Part shown: positions 1 through 7,098 of the stretch, piece after piece
How positions within the stretch are numbered: position 1 is the first letter of the stretch
Layout: the number at the start of each line of letters is the position of its first letter
Source: CAZCWX01 sp964502465
GTDB taxonomy: Bacteria > Desulfobacterota > Binatia > Bin18
Length of the DNA: 9,430 nucleotides
Assembly: GCA_964502465.1 (NCBI GenBank)
Contig: CAZCWX010000763.1
Location: forward strand, 1-9,430
Direction: 5' to 3'
Position numbers and translations under genes: made by a program
The notes under the pieces: generated by a model
Database searches by the model: none
Told to the model about the DNA's origin: nothing
The model's input: the letters and a program-made list of their open reading frames with translations, nothing else

Positions 1-328
1 CAACGCGCGCGCGGTAGCGGGCACTGATGGCTAAGTTCTCCACCCCAGGAATCTGCCAGCCCAGATCGAAGGGGCGGAGCGAGCCGCCTTTTACGATGTT
101 GTTATAGATCAGCCAGACATAGGCTTCGTTGCGCCACTGTACCCAATCGAAGCGTTTTTCGCCATCGGTCTGAAAGGTATGACGCATGCGGTACCAGGCT
201 TGCACTTCGATGTCCGGTCCGAACCGCGTCGCTGCCCATGCACCCGTGCCCCAGGTGAGGATACTGATGATCCCCAGTAGCAAACCAAGCCTGATCCCCT
301 GCCTGCTGTGTGTTGCCCTTCTCTGCAT
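1..328 (-). CDS. DUF1302-like exported outer-membrane protein, N-terminal part
   Basis: About 109 codons of a gene whose 3' part lies beyond the left edge of the window. The ATG at 328-326 is preceded on the minus strand by TAAGGAGGGAGT, an excellent ribosome binding site. The protein opens with basic residues (MQRRATHSRQ), a hydrophobic stretch (LGLLLGIISIL, about residues 14-24) and GTGAWA before ATRFGPD, so I infer a Sec signal peptide cut near residue 32. The mature start is rich in aromatic residues and alternating strands (EVQAWYRMRH, WVQWRNEAYVWLIYNN, LAISARYRARV). To me this resembles the start of DUF1302 proteins, predicted outer-membrane beta-barrels often found with lipid or hydrophobic-compound transport genes. 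The family call is from memory of the pattern and only the first 109 residues are visible. Another beta-barrel family is possible. It diverges from the regulator at 593, which could control it. Confidence 0.6.
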   Translation of the reverse strand, partial: MQRRATHSRQGIRLGLLLGIISILTWGTGAWAATRFGPDIEVQAWYRMRHTFQTDGEKRFDWVQWRNEAYVWLIYNNIVKGGSLRPFDLGWQIPGVENLAISARYRARV

Positions 329-592
329 ACTCCCTCCTTACGTGCTTCTCTACCGTTCATCTTTTGTCGTTTTGCTGCTTGCCCCTTCTTCCAGAGAAAA
401 ATTGCATTCGCTCTGAGTGTTAGTCCACCTCCTTCTTCGCGCATTATCTCAAATTGTGCTATAACAACCTCATTTGAAAGGTGAAGTGGCGAGAGCGGAG
501 CATAGCTGAAGTCGAAGCAGAAAGTCATAAAGAAATGATTCGATTTTTATTCAATTTACTTTCAACTGCGATTCGGTCGGAGAGGAGAAAAA
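329..592. other. Divergent intergenic region between the exported-protein gene and the regulator
   Basis: This 264-base gap must hold the promoters of both flanking genes. The right part (about 528-570) is strongly A+T-rich and suits the regulator's promoter, but no convincing -35/-10 pair stands out. The regulator's ribosome binding site is GAGGAG at 582-587. At about 489-515 lies AGCGGAGCATAGCTGAAGTC followed by GAAGC, which resembles the dispersed CTGAGCG/GTCGAAG-type repeats seen elsewhere in the window. Open frames on both strands here lack initiation signals and known motifs. Confidence 0.4.
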
Positions 593-3592
593 GTGCAGCC
601 AGGACAACAGCTTATCTTTCGTTCGTTTCGCCTCGACCCGGTCAATGAACGGTTATGGCGGGGAACACGCGCCATTACGCTCAGGCCGAAGACTTTCGCT
701 GTCCTGCGATATTTGCTGGAGCACGCCGGACAGTTGGTGACGAAAGAACACTTGCTCGATGCCGTATGGCCGGAAACCTCTGTCAGCGATATGGTGCCCG
801 TTGTCTGCGTGCGCGAGCTGCGGGAGGCATTAGGAGACCAGGCGGATGCCCCGCAGTTCATCCAAACGGTGTCCCGACGAGGCTATCGGTTCATTGCCCC
901 GGTAGTCAGCGGCGAGGATACAGGAGCGAGGAGGAAGAGGAAGAGGTCTAAACCTGCCCCTAGTCGCCAGACTTCCAGTCTCCAGCCTCCAGTCTCAAAC
1001 CTAGTGGGGCGGGAAGCAGAATTGGCCACTCTACAGAGGCGACTAGAGAAGGTCATACGAGGCGAGCGTCAAATTGTCTTTGTGACGGGAGAACCAGGGA
1101 TCGGCAAGACGACCTTGCTCGATGCATTTTTGACACGTGTCACGGTACAGGATGAAACGTGGATTGGGCACGGGCTGTGTATTGAGCACTATGGGGCAGG
1201 AGAAGCGTACCTGCCGGTTCTCGACGCGCTGGGACGTATGTGCCGAGGGTCAACAGGCAAGACCCTTATAGGGCTCCTGGAGCAATACGCCCCGACCTGG
1301 TTGGTGCAGATGCCGGCGTTGTTGAGTCCTGCCGAACTGGATGTCCTGCAGCGCAAGATTCAAGGAGCCACGCGAGAGCGGATGCTACGGGAGATGGCAG
1401 AGGTCGTAGAAGCACTCTCAATAGAGTGGCCATTGGTGTTGGTGTTGGAAGATTTGCAGTGGAGCGATTACTCTACCCTCGACCTGATTTCATTCTTGGC
1501 TCGGCGGCGCGAGTCGGCTCGACTGCTCCTGATTGGCTCATATAGACCGATGGAGATAGTTGGAAGCGACCATCCGCTGCAGGCCATCAGGCAAGAGCTA
1601 CAGGTGCACGGGCAGTGTGCAGAGTTACCGCTCGGGTTGCTCGCCGAAACAGCAGTTGGTGAATACCTTACAACACGATTTGGTGGAGGGGCGGTTCACG
1701 CATCGCCCCTCCGAATCCTTACACAGCTCATTTACCAACGTTCAGACGGCAATCCCCTGTTTATGGCCAATATGGTGGAGTATTTGCTCGCGCAGGGGTT
1801 GCTGAAGCAGACGAATGGTCAGTGGGAACTCCAGGATGTCGTCGAGGGAATAACGCTTGAGGTGCCAGGGAGCCTCCGGCAGCTCATCGAGAAACACATT
1901 GAACGGCTGAGCCCAGAGGAACAACGCGTGCTAGAAGCTGCAAGCGTGGTAGGAGCAGCATTCTCGACTGCGGCAGTGGCGGCGGGATTAGGGGAAGAGG
2001 TCGTGCAAATTGAACAGTTGTGTGCAGTATTAGCACGGCGCGAGCAGTTTCTTCGCCCGTGTGGCATGGATGAATGGCCAGATGGAACAGTGGCTGGGCG
2101 CTACGAGTTCATCCATGCGCTGTATAAAGAAGTGCTATACCAGTGGCTAACCGCGGGGCAACGGCTGCACCTGCATCGGCGGATTGGCGAGCGGGCGGAG
2201 CAGGCGTATGGGGCACGAGTACGGGAGATTGCCGCAGAACTGGCCGTGCACTTTGAGCAGGGGCGAGAGTACAAAAAGGCGGTGCAGTATCTGCAGCAGG
2301 CGGTGGAGAAGGCGATCCAGCGCCGTGGTTATCGAGAAGCGATCGATCTCCTCAACAAGGGGTTTGCGTTACTCAAGACTCTACCGGGCACGCCCGAACG
2401 CAACCAGCAAGAGCTCGCGTTACAGGTCACTCTCGGCGCGTCGCTACTGGTCACCAAGGGTTATACAGCTCCTGAGGTGGAACGAGTATACACCCGAGCG
2501 TTGGAACTCTGTCAGCAGGTGGGAGAAACCCCTTGGTTTTTCTGGGTACTCGTAGGCCTTGTCAATACACACCTGATGCAAGGGAGACCACAGGCAGCTC
2601 ACGAAATAGGAGAACAACTTCTCGCCTTGGCCCAAAAAGAACAAAACTCGGCGCTTCTCGTGTGGGCTCATGGCACGTTAGGGATCGCATTAACGCATCT
2701 TGGAGAACGAACCCTCGCCCAAGTCCACCTCGAACAGGGAATCGCCCTCTACGACTCTCTCACGCAAGATCCTTCGATCGGAGTGGCATGCTGTATTTAT
2801 TCAGCCTCTAATCTCTTGGTGTTCGGTTACGTGGACCAAGCAATGAAGAGGGCTGGCGAAGCGCTCGCGTTGGCGCAAAAACAGTCTGACCCCTTTAGCT
2901 TCGTATACGCTTCAGCCAGTGCTGCCCTGTTCCATCATTACCGTGGGGAGGATGGAATTGCTCAAAAACAGGCAGAGACAGCCATGAAAATTGCAACTGA
3001 CCACGGGTTTGCACACTGGGAGGCGATAGCAACTGTTGCTCGTGGCTCGGCCCTCATTGGACAGGGGAAAGTAGAGGAGGGAATCGAGCAAATGCATCAA
3101 AGTCTCACTGCCTGTCAGACCACAGGGGCAGAAATGTTACAGCCGTGGCTCCTTTCCTTGCTTGTTGAAGGGTATAGCAAGGCGCGCCAGATCGAGGAGG
3201 GCCTGAGCGTGTTGGACGAGGCGTTGGCAGTAGCTCTCAGAATTGGGGAACGTATCTACGAGGCAGAGCTGTATAGGCTCAAGGGGGCGCTGCTACTACA
3301 GTCCAAAGTTCAAGGTGCAAAGTCCAAAATCGATAATCCGCAATCTGCAATCCATAATTCGCAATTGGAAGCCGAAGCGTGTTTTCATCAGGCCATCGAG
3401 ATTGCCCGCCAGCAGAATGCCAAGTCGTTAGAGTTACGAGCAGTGATGAGCCTGAGCCATTTGTGGCAGCAACAAGGGAAACAGAACGAAGCGCGCCAGA
3501 TACTAGCAGAGATCTACGGCTGGTTCACTGAAGGATTCGACACGGTAGATCTGCAGGAGGCCAAGGCACTACTGGAGGAACTGGGGAGCTAA
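593..3592 (+). CDS. Winged-helix DNA-binding / AAA ATPase / TPR transcriptional regulator
   Basis: A 999-residue, probably cytoplasmic regulator. The start is GTG at 593, with GAGGAG five bases upstream. Residues about 10-103 form an OmpR/PhoB-type winged helix (FRLDPVNERL, LRPKTFAVLRYLL, QLVTKEHLLDAVWP, QTVSRRGYRFIAPV). There is no receiver domain, as in CadC-like regulators. After a low-complexity linker (about 110-136), LVGREAELATLQ opens an AAA_16-type ATPase with Walker A GEPGIGKT (166-173) and Walker B PLVLVLEDLQWSD (280-292). The rest, from about residue 540, is helical TPR-like repeats (for example YKKAVQYLQQAVEKAIQRRG, YREAIDLLNKGFALL). Such proteins are thought to sense a ligand or partner through the TPR region and use ATP binding as a switch. 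No effector can be named. The divergent gene at 328 is a possible target. Two heptamer-repeat tracts are translated in frame, one in the linker and one near residue 903. Both nucleotide-binding motifs are intact, so I expect a working protein. Confidence 0.9.
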   Translation: MQPGQQLIFRSFRLDPVNERLWRGTRAITLRPKTFAVLRYLLEHAGQLVTKEHLLDAVWPETSVSDMVPVVCVRELREALGDQADAPQFIQTVSRRGYRFIAPVVSGEDTGARRKRKRSKPAPSRQTSSLQPPVSNLVGREAELATLQRRLEKVIRGERQIVFVTGEPGIGKTTLLDAFLTRVTVQDETWIGHGLCIEHYGAGEAYLPVLDALGRMCRGSTGKTLIGLLEQYAPTWLVQMPALLSPAELDVLQRKIQGATRERMLREMAEVVEALSIEWPLVLVLEDLQWSDYSTLDLISFLARRRESARLLLIGSYRPMEIVGSDHPLQAIRQELQVHGQCAELPLGLLAETAVGEYLTTRFGGGAVHASPLRILTQLIYQRSDGNPLFMANMVEYLLAQGLLKQTNGQWELQDVVEGITLEVPGSLRQLIEKHIERLSPEEQRVLEAASVVGAAFSTAAVAAGLGEEVVQIEQLCAVLARREQFLRPCGMDEWPDGTVAGRYEFIHALYKEVLYQWLTAGQRLHLHRRIGERAEQAYGARVREIAAELAVHFEQGREYKKAVQYLQQAVEKAIQRRGYREAIDLLNKGFALLKTLPGTPERNQQELALQVTLGASLLVTKGYTAPEVERVYTRALELCQQVGETPWFFWVLVGLVNTHLMQGRPQAAHEIGEQLLALAQKEQNSALLVWAHGTLGIALTHLGERTLAQVHLEQGIALYDSLTQDPSIGVACCIYSASNLLVFGYVDQAMKRAGEALALAQKQSDPFSFVYASASAALFHHYRGEDGIAQKQAETAMKIATDHGFAHWEAIATVARGSALIGQGKVEEGIEQMHQSLTACQTTGAEMLQPWLLSLLVEGYSKARQIEEGLSVLDEALAVALRIGERIYEAELYRLKGALLLQSKVQGAKSKIDNPQSAIHNSQLEAEACFHQAIEIARQQNAKSLELRAVMSLSHLWQQQGKQNEARQILAEIYGWFTEGFDTVDLQEAKALLEELGS
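962..1003 (+). repeat. Degenerate heptanucleotide repeat in the regulator's linker
   Basis: The sequence divides into units of about seven bases: AGTCGCC, AGACTTCC (eight bases), AGTCTCC, AGCCTCC, AGTCTCA, then AACCTA. It encodes the Ser/Pro/Gln-rich stretch SRQTSSLQPPVSN (from residue 124) between the DNA-binding and ATPase domains. The units are degenerate, so this is an old or diverged tract. It resembles the short tandemly repeated (STRR-type) heptamers known from cyanobacteria and some other large bacterial genomes. Confidence 0.55.
3300..3369 (+). repeat. Ten-unit degenerate heptanucleotide repeat inside the TPR region
   Basis: The 70 bases fall exactly into ten 7-base units of two related types: AGTCCAA, AGTTCAA, GGTGCAA, AGTCCAA, then AATCGAT, AATCCGC, AATCTGC, AATCCAT, AATTCGC, AATTGGA. 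They encode a hydrophilic insert (SKVQGAKSKIDNPQSAI and on, about residues 903-925). It separates the helix ending LKGALLLQ from the one starting EAEACFHQAIEIARQQ. The two parts would otherwise form one TPR-like hairpin, so the tract looks like an insertion tolerated in a loop. Without added in-frame stops the gene reads through. Confidence 0.75.
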
Positions 3593-3616
3593 ACCAGACC
3601 ACAGAAGTTTGGTTTA
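3590..3616 (+). terminator. Hairpin overlapping the regulator's stop codon, possible terminator
   Basis: TAAACCAGAC (3590-3599) pairs with GTTTGGTTTA (3607-3616) over ten base pairs with one G-U pair and a seven-base loop. The left arm begins with the TAA stop of the regulator. The only T-rich stretch after it is the weak GGTTTTCATTT, so termination efficiency is doubtful. It may act mainly as a 3'-end stabilising structure. Confidence 0.4.
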
Positions 3617-3728
3617 CAGCGGTTTTCATTTGAGCGAGGAGACATAGCGTCTTCTCAGTCGTAGGCTGGGATAAGGCCGCAGGCCGTTCCCGGCGTGATT
3701 GTCTGTAGTACCTACTAATCCATCAACT

Positions 3729-3824
3729 TAATTTTGAGGGGTCCATTCCTGTTATGCCCGCCCTTCGGCTACGCTCAGGCCATGCTTTCGCGGGAATGCC
3801 GCCCCAATCAACCCCTTAAAATCA
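3729..3824. repeat. Nested inverted repeat of 96 bp, possible small non-autonomous element
   Basis: The outer arms are TAATTTTGAGGGGT (3729-3742) and ACCCCTTAAAATCA (3811-3824), complementary at 12 of 14 positions. Inside them are a perfect CATTCC (3744-3749) / GGAATG (3793-3798) pair. The central CCTTCGGCTACGCTCAGG (3762-3779) resembles dispersed intergenic motifs. The right arm contains the stop codon of the transporter gene (3822-3824). This could be a REP/MITE-like element or a structured 3' end shared by convergent genes. A second copy is needed to call it mobile. Confidence 0.4.
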
Positions 3825-5213
3825 TCGTGACAGAGTACTCCCCTGTATGGTAGAAGACTCCTTGGTGTTCATCTCCACAGCAGGGGCACGGCGACGAGCA
3901 AGCTCGGCCTGGACCTCACTCAACCGTTCACGGGTTAAAGGAAAGTTACGGAACAACAGATACCCGGCGACAAAGAACAACGCAGGGATGGGTCCATAAA
4001 GCCAGCGCATGGTTTCAACGACGAGGGGTGTCTGTGGTGCGTTCGGCACATAGCCAACACTTGCGAGCATCCATCCGACCAACAGCGGTCCGACAGCAGC
4101 AGCGCCTTTCATCACCAACGTCCAAAAGCCAAGAAATGCCCCTGCACGCTGCGCCCCCGTGTCAAGCTCGTCCGCGTCCAAAACGTCAGCAAGGAGCGAC
4201 GCAACAATCATAAAGCCTGCGAGTCCGAAGCCTGCGGCGATCATGAAAGTGTAGAGCAGAGAGCGAATGGGAACCAAAAAATAGATCGCACTCAAGACGA
4301 ACATCTCATAGAAGAGGAGCCATTTGAGCGTCACGTCCTTGCCAATGCGGCCTGAAAGCCAGGTCCAAAACGGCAACGCGAGACACGCGGCTCCCAAATA
4401 TACGGGAATGATAAGCCCGACCTCACCAGGAGCAAATCCTAGCCAATAGACCAGTGCATAGACTGCTACCGCTTGTCCGATTCCAGCTCCTAGGCTCATG
4501 ACAAAAAAGGTCAACAAGAGAATACGGAACGGGTGATTGCGTAAACAGGCTCGATAGCCGCGCCAGAAGTCTCGCAGGCTGGCGGCTGCTCCTCGCAGGG
4601 CCCCCGGGCGCTCAGGGGCAAACAGAGCCAGGAAAGTCATGGGTACCGCGACGATGGCAAGCGCAAGCGTCACTTGTGCGTAGCCCGTCCGCACGTTATC
4701 AAAGCGAGCAACGACAAACGGCAGAAACCCGCCACATATGGTTCCCAAGTGATTGGAAAAGGTGCGCAGCGCAAAAATCTGCGTTCGCTCCTGATAATCC
4801 GATGACAGTTCCGTGGCAAGTGCAAAGAGAGGAATCTGGACCATGGTAAAAAACATGTCCAGCGCTAAAGAGGCACCAAGGAAGTATGTGAACAGCACGA
4901 GTTGAGCAGTTGTCTCTGGAGGCCGAAACAGCAACACGAATACGACCCCGCACGGTAGGGTAGCGATCGCAATCCACGGACGCCGCCGTCCCCAACGGGT
5001 GTGTGTCTTGTCGGAGAAATACCCGACTACTGGATCATTCACCGCATCAAAGACGCGCCCGATCCCTTTGGCCAGACCGGCCAAGCCCACGCCGAGGAGC
5101 GCAACGTCGGTATAGAAGAACATGAGATAGACATTCACCGCTGCCAGACAGGCGGCATCACCAAAGCCGCTGGCAGCGAAGGCGAGTTTACGAGGGAGGG
5201 AAACCTGTGCCAT
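3822..5213 (-). CDS. GPH-type (MelB-like) MFS symporter
   Basis: A 463-residue inner-membrane transporter with about 12 hydrophobic segments, typical length for the glycoside-pentoside-hexuronide:cation symporter family (MFS_2). The hallmark loop is DAVNDPVVGYFSDKT then RWGRRRPW (residues 56-80). D19 in SGFGDA and D56/D60 lie where MelB has the cation-site aspartates D19, D55 and D59. R150 (FALRTFSN) also looks conserved. The position of MelB D124 appears to be Q126 (FTMVQIP), so the coupling ion or mechanism may differ. These matches are aligned by eye. The substrate is unknown: the family moves sugars, but relatives carry other organic solutes. It starts 50 bases after the hydrolase stop on the same strand, so the two are probably cotranscribed. 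The ribosome site before the ATG is weak (GGATTGAG). The polar C-terminal tail ends inside a 96-bp inverted repeat that supplies the stop codon. Confidence 0.85.
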   Translation of the reverse strand: MAQVSLPRKLAFAASGFGDAACLAAVNVYLMFFYTDVALLGVGLAGLAKGIGRVFDAVNDPVVGYFSDKTHTRWGRRRPWIAIATLPCGVVFVLLFRPPETTAQLVLFTYFLGASLALDMFFTMVQIPLFALATELSSDYQERTQIFALRTFSNHLGTICGGFLPFVVARFDNVRTGYAQVTLALAIVAVPMTFLALFAPERPGALRGAAASLRDFWRGYRACLRNHPFRILLLTFFVMSLGAGIGQAVAVYALVYWLGFAPGEVGLIIPVYLGAACLALPFWTWLSGRIGKDVTLKWLLFYEMFVLSAIYFLVPIRSLLYTFMIAAGFGLAGFMIVASLLADVLDADELDTGAQRAGAFLGFWTLVMKGAAAVGPLLVGWMLASVGYVPNAPQTPLVVETMRWLYGPIPALFFVAGYLLFRNFPLTRERLSEVQAELARRRAPAVEMNTKESSTIQGSTLSR

Positions 5214-5263
5214 ATGCTCAGTCTCAATCCCGTTGGACAGTGCGGCAACCAGGGCACCCAGGC

Positions 5264-6187
5264 CTATTTGTCGATGAATTCTTTCAGGACCGCTCGGACT
5301 TCTTCTGGCCGTTCTTCTTGCACGTAGTGGCCACTGCGCAGAATCACGACGAAATCTGCATTCGGGATATCTTGATCAAGCTTGCGGCCGAAATCTAAGG
5401 GGACATAGGCATCGCCGTCGCCCCATACGACCAGTGTCGGCAGCTCTAATTTGGCCAGGTTCGGCTGGATCTCGTTCTCGATCAGCGGGCGGGGATTAAA
5501 TTCACGCACGAACTTCAGCAGCGCAGTACGACCTCCTGGGTCATCGTGATAGGGTTTGAGGTAGGCGTCGAGTAACGGTTCCGTCATCAATTCTTGCTTT
5601 TCTACTCCACTGCGGAAGAGGCGTTCGAAAAACCAATCCCCACTGAGAAGATCGCCAATGAGGCGAGTGCGGAGTAAGCGGAGGTTGAGAGGGGAAGGGG
5701 CATAATACAGTGGCGCGTCCATAATGATCAGTTTACGCACTTTGCCAGGATTGCGGAGGGTGTAGAGCGTGACAATCACTCCACCGGCATCGTGTCCGAC
5801 CAGGATGGGGTTCTCGAGGTGAAAATTCTCGAGAAACTTCCCGAGTTGCTCGACATACAGGTCAACACTGTACGTTGTATCCTGTGGCTTCTCGGAAAAG
5901 CCAAAGCCCATCAGGTCGAGGTTATAAATGGTGTTGCCGAATGTCAGGCCTGGGGTGATATTACGCCAAAGATACGAATACGTAGGATAGCCATGCAAGA
6001 ACACGAGGGGCCGGCCAAGCCCTTCCTGCTCGTAGTGTAACGACACTCCGTCAATCTGTACGTATTTTTTCTCTGGATATTTCTGTGCTAGCTCAGTTCC
6101 TGTCAGGCTTGGTCCCGAGGGACCGCAGCTTGCCATGGCGAGAGCCATGACCAACACCAGACTGCGAACTACCATCTTCTGTTTCAT
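5264..6187 (-). CDS. Alpha/beta hydrolase lipoprotein, haloalkane dehalogenase/epoxide hydrolase-like
   Basis: A 307-residue hydrolase. The frame opens further upstream to 6328, but the ATG at 6187 follows GGAGCGAGGGGAT and starts a lipoprotein signal (MKQKMVVRSLVLVMALAMASC, shown in part as MALAMASC, with Cys21 as the lipid-attachment residue). Met at -3 of the lipobox is unusual. I place the protein at the periplasmic face of a membrane. The fold's motifs are in order: oxyanion-loop HGYP (65-68) then SYLWRNI, nucleophile elbow VGHDAGG with Asp133, acid WGDGDAYVPL (Asp257 or Asp259) and catalytic SGHYVQEE with His287. An Asp nucleophile is typical of haloalkane dehalogenases, fluoroacetate dehalogenases and epoxide hydrolases. 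However, the halide-holding Trp after the nucleophile is Ala134, and the Asn of the HGNP motif is Tyr67. Dehalogenation is therefore unlikely, and epoxide or ester hydrolysis is more plausible. It is followed 50 bases on by an MFS transporter, probably in one operon. Confidence 0.82.
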   Translation of the reverse strand: MKQKMVVRSLVLVMALAMASCGPSGPSLTGTELAQKYPEKKYVQIDGVSLHYEQEGLGRPLVFLHGYPTYSYLWRNITPGLTFGNTIYNLDLMGFGFSEKPQDTTYSVDLYVEQLGKFLENFHLENPILVGHDAGGVIVTLYTLRNPGKVRKLIIMDAPLYYAPSPLNLRLLRTRLIGDLLSGDWFFERLFRSGVEKQELMTEPLLDAYLKPYHDDPGGRTALLKFVREFNPRPLIENEIQPNLAKLELPTLVVWGDGDAYVPLDFGRKLDQDIPNADFVVILRSGHYVQEERPEEVRAVLKEFIDK

Positions 6188-6229
6188 ATCCCCTCGCTCC
6201 TTCCCTTGCCCGGCCTTTTTCTTTCGCAT

Positions 6230-6258
6230 TTGACAGCGACTCACATGGTGCGCACAAT
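6230..6258 (+). promoter_or_regulatory. Candidate sigma-70 promoter for the nitroreductase gene
   Basis: TTGACA (6230-6235, a perfect -35) is followed after 17 bases by CACAAT (6253-6258, four of six -10 bases). Transcription would start near 6265, leaving a leader of roughly 90 bases before the ATG at 6358. It lies in the 170-base gap between divergent genes, a sensible place. Confidence 0.5.
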
Positions 6259-6357
6259 AGGGGCCGCCGCGTACAGCAGTCGGCTGGTCTTGGGCGGCTA
6301 CTGTAGCGCTGCCATGCGGACACGACAAGGACCGCTTTCTATACAGAGGAGGATCGT

Positions 6358-7011
6358 ATGACAGAGTCAGGGATCTTCGACATCATGTTCTCAACGCGAA
6401 GCATGCGCCGGCTGAAACCTGATCCGGTTCCAGATGAGGTGCTGTATCGCATCCTCGATGCGGGCATCCGAGCGCCGAGCGGAGGGAATACACAGCACTG
6501 GCGGTTTGTCGTGGTGAAGGATCCCCAAGTCAAACAGCAAGTGCAGCAGGTCTACCAAAAAGGGTGGAGTGAGGTGCAGGCAATGTATCGCACTCGGACT
6601 GCACCGGAACACATGGCGGAAGGGAAATTTCGCCGCTTGCTGGATGCGGCCGCGCATCTGGCGGAACATCTTGCCGAAGCTCCGGTCTTACTTTTTGCCT
6701 GCCTGAAAGAGCGACCTATGCCGCCGCAACTCGCGGCGAAGCTGGCGCGCTTATCTGGGTCGAGCATCTATCCCGCCGTACAGAATATACTGCTGGCTTG
6801 CCGAGCCCTCGGGCTGGGTGCGACGTTGACGACCGTGTGCTCGCTGCACGATGACGAACTCAAACCCATCCTGCGGTTACCGGCTGATCTTTCGACTTAC
6901 GCATTGATTCCGATCGGCTATCCGTTGGGGAAATTCGGTCCAGTACAACGCCTGGCAGTCGAAGAAGTGACCTGCGTGGACCGCTGGGGCACCGCTCTGA
7001 AAAAACCTTGA
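6358..7011 (+). CDS. Nitroreductase-family FMN oxidoreductase
   Basis: A 217-residue cytoplasmic flavoprotein of normal length for the nitroreductase superfamily. These proteins use FMN and NAD(P)H to reduce nitro groups, quinones, enones or related acceptors, usually as dimers. FMN-contact segments are visible: FSTRSMRRL (residues 11-19), the Pro-Ser-Gly-Gly-Asn motif (40-44) followed by TQHWRFVVV, and the glycine-rich LACRALGLGATLTTV in the second half. It ends with the usual IPIGYPLGKFGP stretch before a short C-terminal arm. The ATG at 6358 has GAGGAGG just upstream (about 6345-6351). It diverges from the hydrolase gene and converges on the Uma2 remnant, so it is probably a single-gene unit. 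The natural substrate cannot be read from sequence. Confidence 0.9.
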   Translation: MTESGIFDIMFSTRSMRRLKPDPVPDEVLYRILDAGIRAPSGGNTQHWRFVVVKDPQVKQQVQQVYQKGWSEVQAMYRTRTAPEHMAEGKFRRLLDAAAHLAEHLAEAPVLLFACLKERPMPPQLAAKLARLSGSSIYPAVQNILLACRALGLGATLTTVCSLHDDELKPILRLPADLSTYALIPIGYPLGKFGPVQRLAVEEVTCVDRWGTALKKP

Positions 7012-7023
7012 GCGGAAAGAATT

Positions 7024-7039
7024 ATCGTCAATTGACGAT
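7024..7039. repeat. Perfect 16-bp palindrome between convergent genes
   Basis: ATCGTCAATTGACGAT reads identically on both strands and has no loop, so it is more like a dimeric protein site than a terminator. It lies 12 bases after the nitroreductase stop and about 37 bases beyond the 3' end of the Uma2 remnant. No T-run follows it. Confidence 0.5.
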
Positions 7040-7073
7040 TCGCTGACGAAAAGAGCAGTTCGTGCTGCGATTT

Positions 7074-7098
7074 CGCTCAGGACAGGGCTGTCGAAGGG
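7074..7098. repeat. Dispersed-type motif at the Uma2 break point
   Basis: CGCTCAGGACAGGGCTGTCG followed by AAGGG resembles the CCTTCGACA...CTCAGGACAGG short repeats found in intergenic DNA of many environmental bacteria, from general familiarity. It covers the last codons and TGA stop (7077-7079 on the plus strand) of the Uma2 remnant. A related piece, CCTTCGGCTACGCTCAGG, lies at 3762-3779. Confidence 0.4.

Noticed and set aside
186..416. 76-codon plus-strand frame with a hydrophobic stretch
   Set aside because: The hydrophobic run is the antisense of the signal-peptide region of the minus-strand gene; no initiation signal.
109..528. 139-codon open frame on the minus strand
   Set aside because: It overlaps the exported-protein gene in another frame, has no ribosome site, and its translation shows no domain.
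6188..6328. N-terminal extension of the hydrolase to 354 residues
   Set aside because: The ATG at 6187 has a strong ribosome site and begins a lipoprotein signal; the extension would bury that signal.
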